Assembly (NCBI RefSeq): GCF_004193775.1
Contig: NC_041004.1
Span: 6,905,309-6,969,308 of the forward strand
Source: Glycine soja
Taxonomy: Eukaryota > Streptophyta > Magnoliopsida > Fabales > Fabaceae
Direction of reading: 5' to 3'
Length of the DNA stretch: 64,000 nucleotides
Shown here: piece after piece, positions 33,313 through 44,470 of the stretch
Layout of the letters: the number at the start of each line of letters is the position of its first letter
Numbering within the stretch: position 1 is the stretch's first letter
Program-made: the position numbers and the translations under genes
Notes under the pieces: generated by a model
Databases searched by the model: none
Told to the model about the DNA's origin: nothing
The model's input: the letters and a program-made list of their open reading frames with translations, nothing else

Positions 33313-33704
33313 TAGTGACTGATTTCGAAAAATAAATTACCAAAAGTCACAATTCCTAAAGTGACTTGTTTCTGAAGATTTTTTAAAAGTCACAACCTTT
33401 AAGTGACTAGTTTTCAAAAGAGTCACAACTTTTAAAGTAACTAGTTTTCAAAAGAGTCACAACTTTTAAAATGACTAGTTTTAAAGAAATTGTCAAGAGT
33501 CACAAACTTTAACTTGAGTCATCAAATGACTATAAATATGTGACCATGGCATGAATTTTAAAATAGTGTTTACAGAACTTTCTGATCCGTTTCTCAACAT
33601 CTTTCTAAGAGCTTTTGTTCAATACTTTCTCTTCCAAGAAAAGTTCATTGTTCAAAAACTTGTGCTACTCTTCTTCTTCATTCCCTTCTCCCTTTGTCAA
33701 AAGA

Positions 33705-34000
33705 TTCAAAGGACTAGTCACATGAGAATCCTTTTGTTTCTTCCTTCTCTCTTGACAAAAGATTCAAAGGACTAACCGCCTGAGAATTCTTTTGATTCTC
33801 CCTTCTCCCTCTTGACAAAAGATTTTAAAGGACTAACCGCCCGAGATATCTTCTGTTTCTTACAAAAGATTTCATAGGACTAACCGCTTGAGATATCTTT
33901 TTCCCCTTCCCTTTATACAAAAGATTTTAAAGGACTAACCGCCTGAGATATCTTTTGTATCCCCATCACAGAGAATTCAAGGGACTAACCACCTAAGAAA
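33705..34000. repeat. Tandem GGACTAACCGCCTGAGAT repeats
   Basis: Five to six diverged units of 50-65 bp, each with AAAGATT..AAAGGACTAACCGCC(T/C)GAGA followed by a pyrimidine run. The same units occur in the solo LTR at 62,280-62,540. Confidence 0.75.
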
Positions 34001-34447
34001 TCTTTGTCTCAACACATTAGAGGGTACATACTTTGTGGTACAAGTAGAGGGTACATCTACTTGGATTGTTATACTGAGAACAAGAGAGGGTACATCTCTT
34101 GTGGATCAGTTCAAGTGGAGGGTGCATCCACTTGGTTGTTCAAAGAGAACAAAGGAGGATACATCCCTTGTGGATCTTTGCTTGTAAAGGATTTTATAAG
34201 GTTATTGGAAATCTCAAGAACTGGTGGTTGCTTGGGGACTGGATGTAGGCACGGGTTGTTGTCGAACTAGTATAAATCTTGTGTTTGTCTTCTTCTTCCC
34301 TACACTCTTTACTTTCTCATAACTTGGTAGTAAAGCCTAATTGAATCTAGTAACATTAAGAAGGATAAATTTTAATTAGTAAAGACACATTAATAATTAA
34401 TTCAACCCCCCCCCTTCTTAATTATTCTGAGGTCACTTGATCCAACA

Positions 34448-34791
34448 TTAAGTTTTGTAAAATATAATATTTTGGTCCTTTCGTTAAACTAAAAATGTTA
34501 TTTGTTAAAAGATTAACATTGATTGGGACATAAATTAAACAGATAATTTTGTGTCATATCACTAAATTGGGCCAAATTAGGTTAATTTCTTATCAATCAA
34601 CATTTTTCGAATTTGATAGATGGACAAAAATTGTAAATTTTGCAAAATGAGAGGATTAAATGTTTCTATTTTAAAATATGAGGACTAAATTTACAGATTT
34701 TAAGAAATATAGAAATTAAATGTCTATTTTTAAATACAAGGACCAAAATTGTGAATTTTAAAAAATAAGAGAACAAAATTGTATTTAAGCC

Positions 34792-34822
<31 letters not shown>

Positions 34823-36590
34823 TAATCATTATTATTATTTAAGTTGATTTTCAAGGTTTGATATATTTTTTAATGTTTTAAAGAGTGACATTTTAATTAA
34901 ATGAGTTTTTAAAACAATTTTCTTAACTTGTTTAATAAAAATGTTTAAAATAGATCATGTCAAATGTAAATTACATCATGGATGAATCACCAACATAATT
35001 TCCATTAGAACAAGCACATAACTTCAGGGAAGAAGACGAGGAAAATAGTATACTCTGAAATTTGGTGCCTCAAAGATAGCGAAAGATGAAAAGAACAATT
35101 ACCTAATTAATTGTAGTGGGAGAAGAAAAAACTAACTAACTAGATGCACAACATAAGCAATATCGGATCTAGTAATGGTAAGATATACCCAGCTGCCAAT
35201 GAGAGTGCGATACAAAGTGGGATCTAATAAAAGGACACCATCAGAAGAGGTATATTAGGCACTACGCTCAAGAGGGTCTCCTTAGTCCAAGTGTCAGAGA
35301 GATGAACTTGATCAAGGATGTTAGCAATGTATTTAGATTGAGAAAGAAGACAACCTCTAAGAGAATATGCAATTTCAATGCCCAAAAAGTGCCGAATAAT
35401 ACCCAAATCTTTCACCCCAAATTGTTGGACTAATTGTAATTTTAACTCCATTATCCCATCAACATCACCCTTAGTAATGATCATATCATCAATATATAAT
35501 GAAAGCAATACATGCCCATGAGAGGCACACCTGACAAACAATGCAAAATCATGGGGACTAGAATGAAAACCAAGGGATTAAATTGAAATGTAGAACTTTT
35601 CAAACCCAGCTCTAGGAGTTTCTTTGAGACCATAAAGGGTTTTCTTCAATTTACAAAATTGACATGGATTATCATATCAAGACACCTCGAGGAGGAACCA
35701 TATACATTTCTTTTTGAAGATCATTATTCAAGAAGACATTTTTAACATCCATTTGGAAGATATGCTACTGACGGATAGAAGCAACAACAATGAGAGTGCA
35801 AATAGTGGTCATTTTGGCAACAAGAACAAAGGTTTCTTCATAATTCATAACATATTGTTGAGAAAACTCCTTGGCAACCAAGCAAGTTTTGTATCTCTAT
35901 AGATACCCATCAGATTTGGCTTTGATCTTGTAGACCTAACGAGATCCATTTGCAATTTTTCCAAGAGGAAGAAAGGAAATGTCCCAAATATCTAACTTGT
36001 GCGAAGTATAAAGTTCATTTGTCATAGTCTTCTGCCAAAAGGGATCAAGAATGGCCTTTTTGTAGGAAGAGTGTTCAATCATACTATGAATGAAGGTTAA
36101 TAAAGAAGCTAAATAATTGGAATAAAATGAATAAGCAAAATCTGGTAATTCAATTGACTTATATTCACAATGAGGATAACGAGGAGAAAAATCTACAATT
36201 ATAGGTAGGTTCTTGGGGAGCCATAGAGATAGAAGAGGCATATGAATTTGAAGATCTACTTGTGTCAAACCTGCTAAAGTCCACATCATAATGTTCAGAA
36301 CTAAGAACAACTTTTCCCCAAAACTCATTTAAAACAGAAGCATACAAAAGAAAGGAACAAGCAATTCAACAATATGACAACTTTTATTTCAGAAACTCCA
36401 TTTTGTTCAAATGTATCAATACAAGAGGTCTAATAAACTGTTCCATCAGAAGAGTGTAATTCAAAAAAATTATTAGTGGTATATTCATCACCTATATCAT
36501 ATCGAAAACAATTGATAACAACATTATCTTGAGTTTTAGCAAAAGCACAAAACATATGATAAATACTAAAGAAGTTAGAACGATGTTTCA
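34448..36590. repeat. Direct duplication, copy B (2,143 bp)
   Basis: Counterpart of copy A, beginning right at the Sirevirus 3' LTR end and running on into the rest of the antisense copia relic, which copy A lacks. Over the 105-residue RT open frame the two copies differ at 10 amino acids, so the duplication is not very recent. Confidence 0.9.
34792..34822. repeat. (TAA)n microsatellite in copy B, about 10 units
   Basis: Counterpart of the run at 26,783-26,825. Confidence 0.95.
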
Positions 36591-37462
36591 TAAGATAAAC
36601 TTAATAGTAACGAATACAATCATCAATGAATGAGACATAATATCTAGAACCACCTTTGGTAAGAACAGGTCCCTATACTTCAAAAGGTGCAACAAAAATT
36701 TAAACACTTCCACAAAATGGTAAAGCATAATTTTTTTTGCATGTTTTTGTAACCACAAAAATTAGAAATATGATTGGTTTGTAACTTTCCTAACACTCAT
36801 GTAGAAGCCAAATACTTTAACCAAGAAGAAGAAACATGTCCAAGATGAGAACTCCGCAAATAAAAGGTAAAGGAAAATGAAATCAAGTGAAAAGATGACA
36901 AATCAACACTACAAGTTGCAACTTTTAGAATATGCAGTTCGTCCAAAATATAAAGCCCTCTTGTCTATGGCCTATCCCAATTAACCTCTTTGATTGTATA
37001 TCCTATACATAACAAAAGGTGGAAGAAAAAGAAATATGAGTATCTAGAATTACATATATATAGACTAGCATGAACAAGACTCAAAGTGACATTAGGAATG
37101 AAGTAAACATCTAAAATGGCCAACTGAGATACATCTAGTGTTTGCTAATGGCATAAGAATGCAATCAGCAATCAACAATCATGACAAATACTTGTGATGC
37201 AGGATGTAAGAACACAAAAGATTTAAAATCAGATGACATGTTATGAAAGACTCTAGAATCATGAATCAAAATATGAGAATATATACTTGATGAGCCAAGG
37301 GAGGACAAATAAATGTTTGGAGAGGCAAACATGACATATGGACAAGGCAAGGAATTTCTGAAAATGTTCAACAAGATCAAATACAAAAGGTCTAGAGAAA
37401 GAAGTGTCTTTAGTAGCATGTACATGTCCATGTCCTTGATAGGTCATATACTCTACTTTCAT
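35110..37462 (-). pseudogene. Ty1/copia pol relic, protease to RT (minus)
   Basis: Read on the minus strand: protease region (37,431-37,165, HDSRVFHNMSSDFKS, active-site DSG as DSR); integrase with FIDDCIRYY (about 36,620), GDEYTTN and DTFEQNGVSE (about 36,420), where key residues are partly changed; RT start (36,328-35,936, LDPFWQKTMTNEL, LDIWDISFLPLGK); RT palm with SLYIDDMIITKGD, the catalytic Asp pair intact (35,541-35,224); and LIGS-like motif at about 35,200. Multiple stops and frame changes interrupt it. No LTR was found, so it is an old relic. Its RT part was duplicated as copy A. Confidence 0.8.
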
Positions 37463-37469
37463 CCTTAAT

Positions 37470-39321
37470 ATGACAAATCATATCAACTAGAAGAGTTTGT
37501 GGGATGAGTTAGGATGGGTTTAACCTATGTCCCTACTTGACCCGAAATAAGATAGAGTCAATTTTGTGAACCAATCAAGACTCAACAACATTTGAGACAA
37601 AATCAAGTTAACTTGACTTGTTGATACAATATATTAATCTTAACATCACATATATAATTAATTATATTGTAGAATTAAAGAAGAATGCAATAACAATTAA
37701 GGTATATTTTGTAATATATATTTTAAGACAAATGATATCAATATCAATATAATATTATGTTAGAAAATTTATTTATTGAGTCAAAAAGTTGTATTTATAA
37801 TACATAATTATTTAAAAAGTATTAAATGTGACAACTTTTTTAATGCCCAACAAGAAAGTGCTTCTAGTATTTTTCATTGATAAAATGCATTGCTTTTCTA
37901 TGAGTTCTGAAGTTAATTTTGAAGCAAAGGGAAATGACAATTTAAAATAAAATGGCATTACTTGTTATTGTTAAATTAAATTATTTAAAATAAGAAAAAA
38001 TGGTTATTATTTTGTGTTTGACTCAAACTTTTTGTATTTTCTTCTTCTTCTTCACAAATTAGGACTAATTTACCGTATATGTAGAAAAATAATTTGATTT
38101 AACTATGTTTATTAAAATAATTCATGACTAGCCTATAAAATCTTTCTCGTATATTTTAATAAACTTTAAGGTAAAATTTTATGAATATAAACCTATTGAA
38201 TTAAATTTTTACAACATAATTTTAAAAAAAAGTATAAGTTCATTTAAATATTTATCTTCTAATTCTATTAATACTCTTTCATTTAATTAACTTAGTGAGA
38301 ATGCCTAAAAAACAATAATAAAGTTCTAAACCTAACCTCTGCATCATAAGATTTTTCTTAAGAAAATAAATAATTTTCTCAATTACTCTATTTTTTAAAG
38401 CTTGAATGTTTATTTTTATTTTTAATATATATTTATACATATTAGAAATAAAATAAATTTTTATTTGATGCCTTTAAGCCCTTAAAAATTCCTTTTTTTA
38501 TTTATTTATTTTAATACATAACACTAATTAAAAAAATATATTTTATATTCTAACATATACTAAATTATTCTTAACATCTTAATATGATATGTATTATTAT
38601 TTTTCTCTTATTAATGATAAATTTATAAAATATTTAATAATCAAACAAACACTATAGTAATATTTTGATTAAAATGATAATAAATTTTATTTTAAACTAC
38701 TGATAAGATAAATAATTTTTCAAAAGAAATAAATAATTAAAACAGAAGTAGTAATAGAAAAAAATTAGATACTACTATAATTTTAAAATATTATTGGCTC
38801 TGTTTTTTAATAAAAATTAAATTTGACTTCAACGTTAAAATAATTTAAATTTAAATTAGAAAATAGCATTATAACCGCTTGAAAATTTACACATAACTAT
38901 TACTACTATATTCCATAATAATTTTGACATTCACCGTCATCCTGTGACATTATTTTTTTCCAAAAGAGAAAAGAAAGAACTTCTCACTGATTCGTAGGGT
39001 TACCTCGGAAATGTGGAGTGTGACTTTTGATCTTAGCATTTGTAGGCTTCCCCGCAGTGCATGTTCTGATGTTCAGACTCGACTCACGTTGCCCGAGGCA
39101 CATTCTTCAACATTTCCTTTGAAAACGACCCTACAATATAGCAAAACTATCTACCTATACATTTTATTTGGTCAGACTATCTATGTGTACATGTTAAGTA
39201 ATGTAGTGTAAAAAATACTTCCAATTAATCTAATATAAGAAGGAAAAAAAATCATTGATGATAGTGTAAAATATATATCAAGTGTGTGATATGTGGCTAC
39301 TAATTTTGACTTTTTAATTAT
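37470..39321. other. AT-rich intergenic DNA
   Basis: No gene recognised. A somewhat GC-richer patch (about 38,990-39,140) holds a 66-codon frame (39,011-39,211) with no domain. Confidence 0.5.
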
Positions 39322-39433
39322 ATGGTAGATGTTTGATTCTTTGACTATGTGAATTGAACATCTATATTATGTGAATTATGGTAGATGTTTGATTCTTTGA
39401 CTATGTGAATTGAACATCTATATTATGTGAATT
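39322..39433. repeat. 56-bp perfect tandem duplication
   Basis: Two units (39,322-39,377 and 39,378-39,433), each starting ATGGTAGATGTTTGATTC and ending ATTATGTGAATT. Confidence 0.95.
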
Positions 39434-39589
39434 GATCATCTGTTGATAAAAAAAATTTCCTTAATTAATTTTTCACTTTTTTTTGTAAATTAATTTCTTG
39501 ACTTTGATGTTTAATTCTTGATCATGCAAATAGAATAATATGTATATAATAAAGAAGAGAAATGATGGGCTCATCTCTAGCACATTCTC

Positions 39590-39900
39590 TCCTATCAACA
39601 AAAAACTTAAGTTTAATTGACATCAATTAGAGGTATTGTCAAGATAAAATATATAAAGAAGAAATAATACTTATATATAAATTAGACTCAAAATTTACAC
39701 TCTAATATGGTATCAAAAACTTATCTTAGATTCATTAACCAATCATCTACTATATTATTTAGACACCAAGCCCAACGATGTTAGGTTTGAGGAAATGTAT
39801 TAAAAAAATATAAATCTTGCATCGACTAAAGATATATAGTTAATAAAAAAATTAACAATCAAAATTATATAAATATGCAAAACAAATCATAGATATTTTA
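39590..39900 (+). mobile_element. Possible TRIM retrotransposon relic
   Basis: A primer-site-like TGGTATCAAAAAC at 39,708-39,720 follows a block ending CACTCTAATA. About 70 bp later, after GACACCAAGCCCAACG, a block starts TGTTAGGTTTGAGGAAATG and contains CTTGCATCGACTAAAGATAT, which resembles GACATCAATTAGAGGTATT in the left block. Two short LTR-like blocks around a tiny internal domain with a Met-tRNA site fit a degenerate TRIM. Outer ends are unclear. Confidence 0.4.
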
Positions 39901-41369
39901 AAATATTAATTTTTAATTTGTTATCAATAATCAATATTATTTAGAAAAAATTACACTAACTATCCTTGAGAATTCATGAAATTACATAAATATCCCTTGA
40001 TTTTTAACCATTACAATAACTTTCATTTTATGGGGCTTTCGTGTAATATTTTCAAACATTAAGAGAGTGTTAATGTAACCTATAAGGGAGTGTCAATACA
40101 ATATTATAAATATAAAGGAAAGTTAGTGTAGGAATAAAAGAAAATTATTGTTATATGTAATATAAAAAAGCTTAGCAAGTGCAATTATGATTTTTTCTAT
40201 TATTTACTTTTTCTTCTAAATTGAGTTACTTTATGAAAATCAAATACATAAAGACATTAAGATTTTTAAAGTCATAATCATTTATAAAGTTAGATAGTCT
40301 TCTTAAAAACTTCTATGCTTTATTGTTATTATGAAAATCTATTGCCTGATTAGCCGTTATGTCAACTGATTATCAACGAGTAATTCTCCTTTAGGCGACT
40401 AGCTAAAGGAAGAGATTATGTTCCTTGATTGGATTCCTAGTTCACCCTAAAGAGCTTTTTAACAATTGGTGAACTAAAGTTTCTATGCTAGGCTATTCTT
40501 ATGTGAAATTGCAGTAAAGAAAATCTGTAAACAACTGAAAGTTATAAAGAAAATTTAAAATGGCTGAAAGTGATAAATGAATTATAAATTACCAAAAAAG
40601 GTGAAGTGGAAGTTGTAAATAATAAAGGGATAAATAAAAGATAAATGGAAGGTAAATGACTGAAAAATATATTTTGGTTGATTTGATCAAAGACCTCAAT
40701 ATTACATAGTGTTTTCTCTTATTTATAATGTTTTCTAAGCAACTTCAAGCATAATCATTTTTTATTACATCGGTCATTTTCTGATAACTACTCATGTTTG
40801 ACAGTCGTAGGAACATGCTTCCATCATGAGAAATCATCTTGGAAGCTTCCATGAACATTTTTCCACTGTTATCTTTCCACTACCCACTTCTCCTATTTTT
40901 TTTTAGGAAATCATGGCTCCATGCATTCCTAGGCTTGGAAAAAATTCTTGCAATTTTCTTTCACGTTCAAATATTCCATCCAACTTTGCCTTCTTTGAAA
41001 TAGTTCTGATTCCACTTTGTTGTGCTAGTCGACAGAAAATAGTTGTTAGTCATCAACCGATAAAAAATTAGTCGTTAGTTGTCAACCAATTTAGTCATTA
41101 GCCGTTAGAAATAATTCTTTTAGCTGTTAGTCATCAACAACAACTATTCTAGTTGTCAATCATCTTTAGCATTGGGACAAGCTAAAATTTATTGATTTGC
41201 ATGAGTCGATGATTGCCAAGTGAATTAGCCGTTAGCCAATGATAAACGACTAGTCTCAATAACAAACATGTTTAACGCCAATACTTACTTATAATTTTCA
41301 CAATAAAATCTAATGATTAATATTTATTCTACCAACCCTATACCGATGTGATTTTCTCTTGGACATTTA
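39901..41369. other. AT-rich intergenic DNA with short-word repeat cluster
   Basis: No coding sequence recognised. Around 41,020-41,270 the words GTTAGTCGTCAACC, TTAGCCGTTAG and close variants recur many times without fixed period. Confidence 0.45.
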
Positions 41370-42426
41370 TGTTACCTTTTGACTAAGTTATGAAACTCAT
41401 GTTTTGATGGACTTGTCTTGAAGGCAATAGAAGAGTTCATTCAAAGGTAATCAAAATACAGTCTAAAATTTTAGATGAATACGACATCAAAAAGAATTAT
41501 TTCGATTGGAAGTGACGATTCCAAAAGCTTCTTTAAAACACGTGGGATTGGGAAGCATTCAGAAATAGGATCTTTTTCGACAATCAAAGTACCAGTAGAC
41601 GCGGTTACTGAGAAGTTATATGAAGACGATTAATAGTATCAGATCAATGTATATAGAAATATCGTTGTACATGTGTCAAAATCATATAAATCAACTATTA
41701 GTATTAGAAGTCCATAAAAAAACTCTTGATTGCCAATTTTTAGGGGGTTGAAACACTATCACTTAATTCCTCAAATACCAACAATACCTACCATTGAAAA
41801 TTGGCTACAGGTTTAACAGGTCATCGTGTATGTACACTACAAAAAAAATTTAAATAATGGAGGTTATTTTGCGGAGGTTTTAGAAACCTCCTTAATTTAT
41901 TAAAAACTACAATTTTTTGTACTTAATTTGCGGAGGTTTATAACATCTGCTAATTAAATATTATTTTTTCACTCTTTTCTCTTTAAAATAAAATAAATCA
42001 TGTTTTTTCCGGCAAAAAAAAATTCCCTCTCAAACGAATCATAAAATCCAAATTTCCTTCTCCAACTCTATGGCTTCCCTCTCCAAACCCCATAGAGACT
42101 CTAACATCCCATTTTTTTTTTGTAAATAAAATTTTAGAGAATAATGATATTTTATAATTAAATAAATGAAGAAAAATAATTATAATAAAATAATGGTTTT
42201 AGAGAAAATAAAAAGAGTATTTTATTATTAATTTGATGGAGAATAAAATAGAGTTTCTTTTTTTTATAAAATAATAAGAATAAATAAATAGAGTAAATAA
42301 TAGGTCGTGAATACCCCTAGCTATAAATAGCAACATGCTAGGTCAGTTTTCACACTGACTCCTCAACTTTCTCTACCGATCAATTTCATTTTTTCTCTCT
42401 TCTTCTCTCCAAACCCTCTCTTTTCC

Positions 42427-42900
42427 CGCAGGCCACTAAATCTGTCTCAGAAAAATAATGATCTCGGACTCATTCACCGTTGGATCGTCGTGAAATTTAA
42501 ACATCATGTTCGCAACACAATTACAAGAATTCTCACCGTTGGGAATTTTGATATCATGTCTGACCTGAGAGAAATATCCTTCGCATTGTAGCCTTTTTCT
42601 TTCCCGCAGAAACCCAGAGCTATCCTGGTAAAACTACGATCCCGGTTTCGTTAACCGTTGGATTGTTGTGAAATTTGGATATGTTGTTCTAAATTCAATT
42701 GCGCACGCTTTAGCCATTGGAATTTGCGAGATAATGTTCGTGGAGGGAGAAAAAGGAATCGCATGAAGATAGTCCAAATGGAGGCTTCAATCCCTTCTCC
42801 GTTTCTTTGTGACGTTTGGGAACTCTATCGGAGTAGTCAGAGGAAAAACTGGAGCAATCTTAGGGAACCGCTAGAGATGCCGCCATCGCTGTCGGAAGAT
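42427..42900 (+). repeat. Two diverged tandem leader units in the CACTA element
   Basis: Two blocks (about 42,427-42,600 and about 42,603-42,760) share TTTCCCGCAG, the words CTCGGACTCATTCACCGTTGGATCGTCGTGAAATTT / CCGGTTTCGTTAACCGTTGGATTGTTGTGAAATTT in outline, and CACCGTTGGGAATTT / GCCATTGGAATTT. They look like a duplicated 5' untranslated leader of the transposon gene or captured host sequence. The 82-codon frame at 42,658-42,906 has no known domain. Confidence 0.5.
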
Positions 42901-43274
42901 ACGTGAGTCCGCTTAGAGGTAAGGGATGAGTTATTCACAATTGGGGATTAGTAAGAACATGTGTAGGGATCCTTAGAGTATCAATTGGAATGAGGTTTTG
43001 GGTGTTTATGTTATTTTTTATTCTATCCTTATAACTATAATTGTGAATTATATATGTTTGACAAACCAATTGTTGTGAAATTGATATGTTGTTGTGTCGA
43101 GTGTGAACCCTATAAATCGAGCATAGATAAAGATCAATGGGCTCGTTTTGTTCATTATCGTCATAAACCATCAATATTGGTACAATTAGATTGTTTTAAT
43201 TATTGAATTGTTTTTATAGCTAATTATATGATTACTATTACAAGTTGTAAACTTGAAATTGCTTTGCATATAGG

Positions 43275-44470
43275 AACTTTGTAGGAGAAATAAAGAAATT
43301 CGAAGCAAGCAAGTTATTCCACACACTGGTGGATCCAAAGCTAATCTTAGACGAAGAAATGAGTTGGTAATGACATTAAATGTTAACTTTTACTAATTAA
43401 AGAAGTTCAATGTTTACTTACTCTTTATTTATCTTAGTTGTTAGAAACTGGGAAGCTACCAAGTCGTGGACAATTATATATTGAAACTCATAAAAGGAAA
43501 GATGGATCATTTGTAAATGAAGCAGCAAAGACTATAGCGGTATGTTTTTCTTTAGTAACATTGTTTTCAAGGATTGTGCTTAATCTTAAAACGTTTATAT
43601 TTCATTTTATTACATGTTTGCAGGAACAAATTGAAGTAGGATTGACTCAAAGCATAGTTGATGAATCTGAAGTTTCTCCTCTTGATGTTGTTGGTAGAGT
43701 GTTAGGGTTAGAGCACTCTGGGAGAGTGCGATGCATGGGATTAGGAGTTATTCCTTCTAATACATTTAGGAACACAAGACTTCGAGCTTCTAGTCCGAGC
43801 TCTTCTTCATCTGGTGTTGCCTTTCCATCTTCAAACCAATGGCAAGAGAAATACAACAATTTAGAATCAGCTTTTAAGGCCTACATGATCATGAAGGAAG
43901 GAAGGATCCCTAAAGAATTAGCTAGTTATTTCACTCCTGATCAAACACATGTAAGTAATTAATATGCATACATCATTATGTATATGTGAGGTATCCTAAA
44001 ACTTGTTAGTATAATATACAATATACTCTTAAAACTGTTTTACATATGTCTATAGTTTATTAATTTATTCACGCATGTTAGTAAAGAAATATATTTTGTA
44101 ATTGGTACGTGTGTTTATTAAGCTAATTAATTTATAGTTTTGTAGGTAGATTTTATAGCTAATCAACAATATTAAAGTAGAATTTTATTCATTTTGGCTA
44201 GCTCTTAATACTCTTTATCTCAAGTTAGGTCTTTAAGTAAACATACATGACCATGGTAATAACCATACATAAGTTTAGAATATTAAAACAATTGTTTAGA
44301 ATTGATTATTTTTATTGATGGTCATTATGATTTAGTATGTGTGATACACCCTTGTATATAATATATGTGACTAAGTATTTTTTCTTTTCTTATTTCAGCC
44401 AAATGATGCTTCAAGTGTTCCTAATACACCTTTGGATGCAAGAGGATCTTCTGGTGCTAGCAACCCTTAG
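43275..44470 (+). pseudogene. CACTA-encoded Transposase_24 (Ptta/En/Spm) gene, 3' exons
   Basis: Four exons can be read. Exon a (about 43,275-43,369) reads RNKEIRSKQVIPHTGG, matching the N..NR...HT.G core of Transposase_24. Exon b (about 43,438-43,539) reads LETGKLPSRGQLYIETHKRK with the conserved THKRKDG box. Exon c (43,624-43,950) reads VVGRVLGLEHSGRVRCMGLG, the usual RVxGxExxGRVRGxGxG end. Exon d (44,399-44,470) ends in TAG. Introns have GT...AG borders, for example 43,540-43,623 (GTATGTT...TTTGCAG) and 43,951-44,398 (GTAAGTA...TTTCAG). Transposase_24 proteins accompany CACTA transposases and are thought to bind element ends. The N-terminus and a separate DDE transposase are absent, so this is a deletion derivative. 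The open frame 43,438-43,962 reads through the first intron and is not the real product. Confidence 0.7.

Larger units (their letters stand above)
28591..34447 (+). mobile_element. Sirevirus-like Ty1/copia retrotransposon, 5' LTR truncated
   Basis: The order is truncated 5' LTR (28,591-29,135), Met-tRNA primer site, gag remnant, pol, a non-coding tail with three polypurine tracts, and a full 3' LTR (32,729-34,447). Multiple polypurine tracts of the form AAAGGGGGAGA downstream of pol are a known Sirevirus signature, and the pol sequence agrees ([19 protein letters not shown]). The flank after the 3' LTR is TTAAG; the empty site in copy A reads TTAAC. The left LTR was lost by recombination with copy A, so no left target duplication remains. 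The element is dead: gag is mostly deleted and pol has stops and a frameshift. Confidence 0.85.
32729..34447 (+). repeat. Sirevirus 3' LTR (1,719 bp)
   Basis: It starts TGTAAAAGCAATG and ends CTTGATCCAACA. In order it holds a purine-rich CAAGATTCAAG block (32,770-32,945), an AATCGATTAC palindrome array (33,024-33,312), AAAGTGACTAGTTTT-type direct repeats (33,340-33,500), a likely TATA box (ACTATAAATATG, about 33,529), repeats of GGACTAACCGCCTGAGAT (33,705-34,000) and GAGGGTACATC repeats (34,015-34,170). Small open frames in the LTR arise from these repeats. Confidence 0.9.

Noticed and set aside
43438..43962. 174-codon continuous ORF as the CACTA protein
   Set aside because: It reads through a GT...AG intron at 43,540-43,623; the spliced exons match Transposase_24 better.
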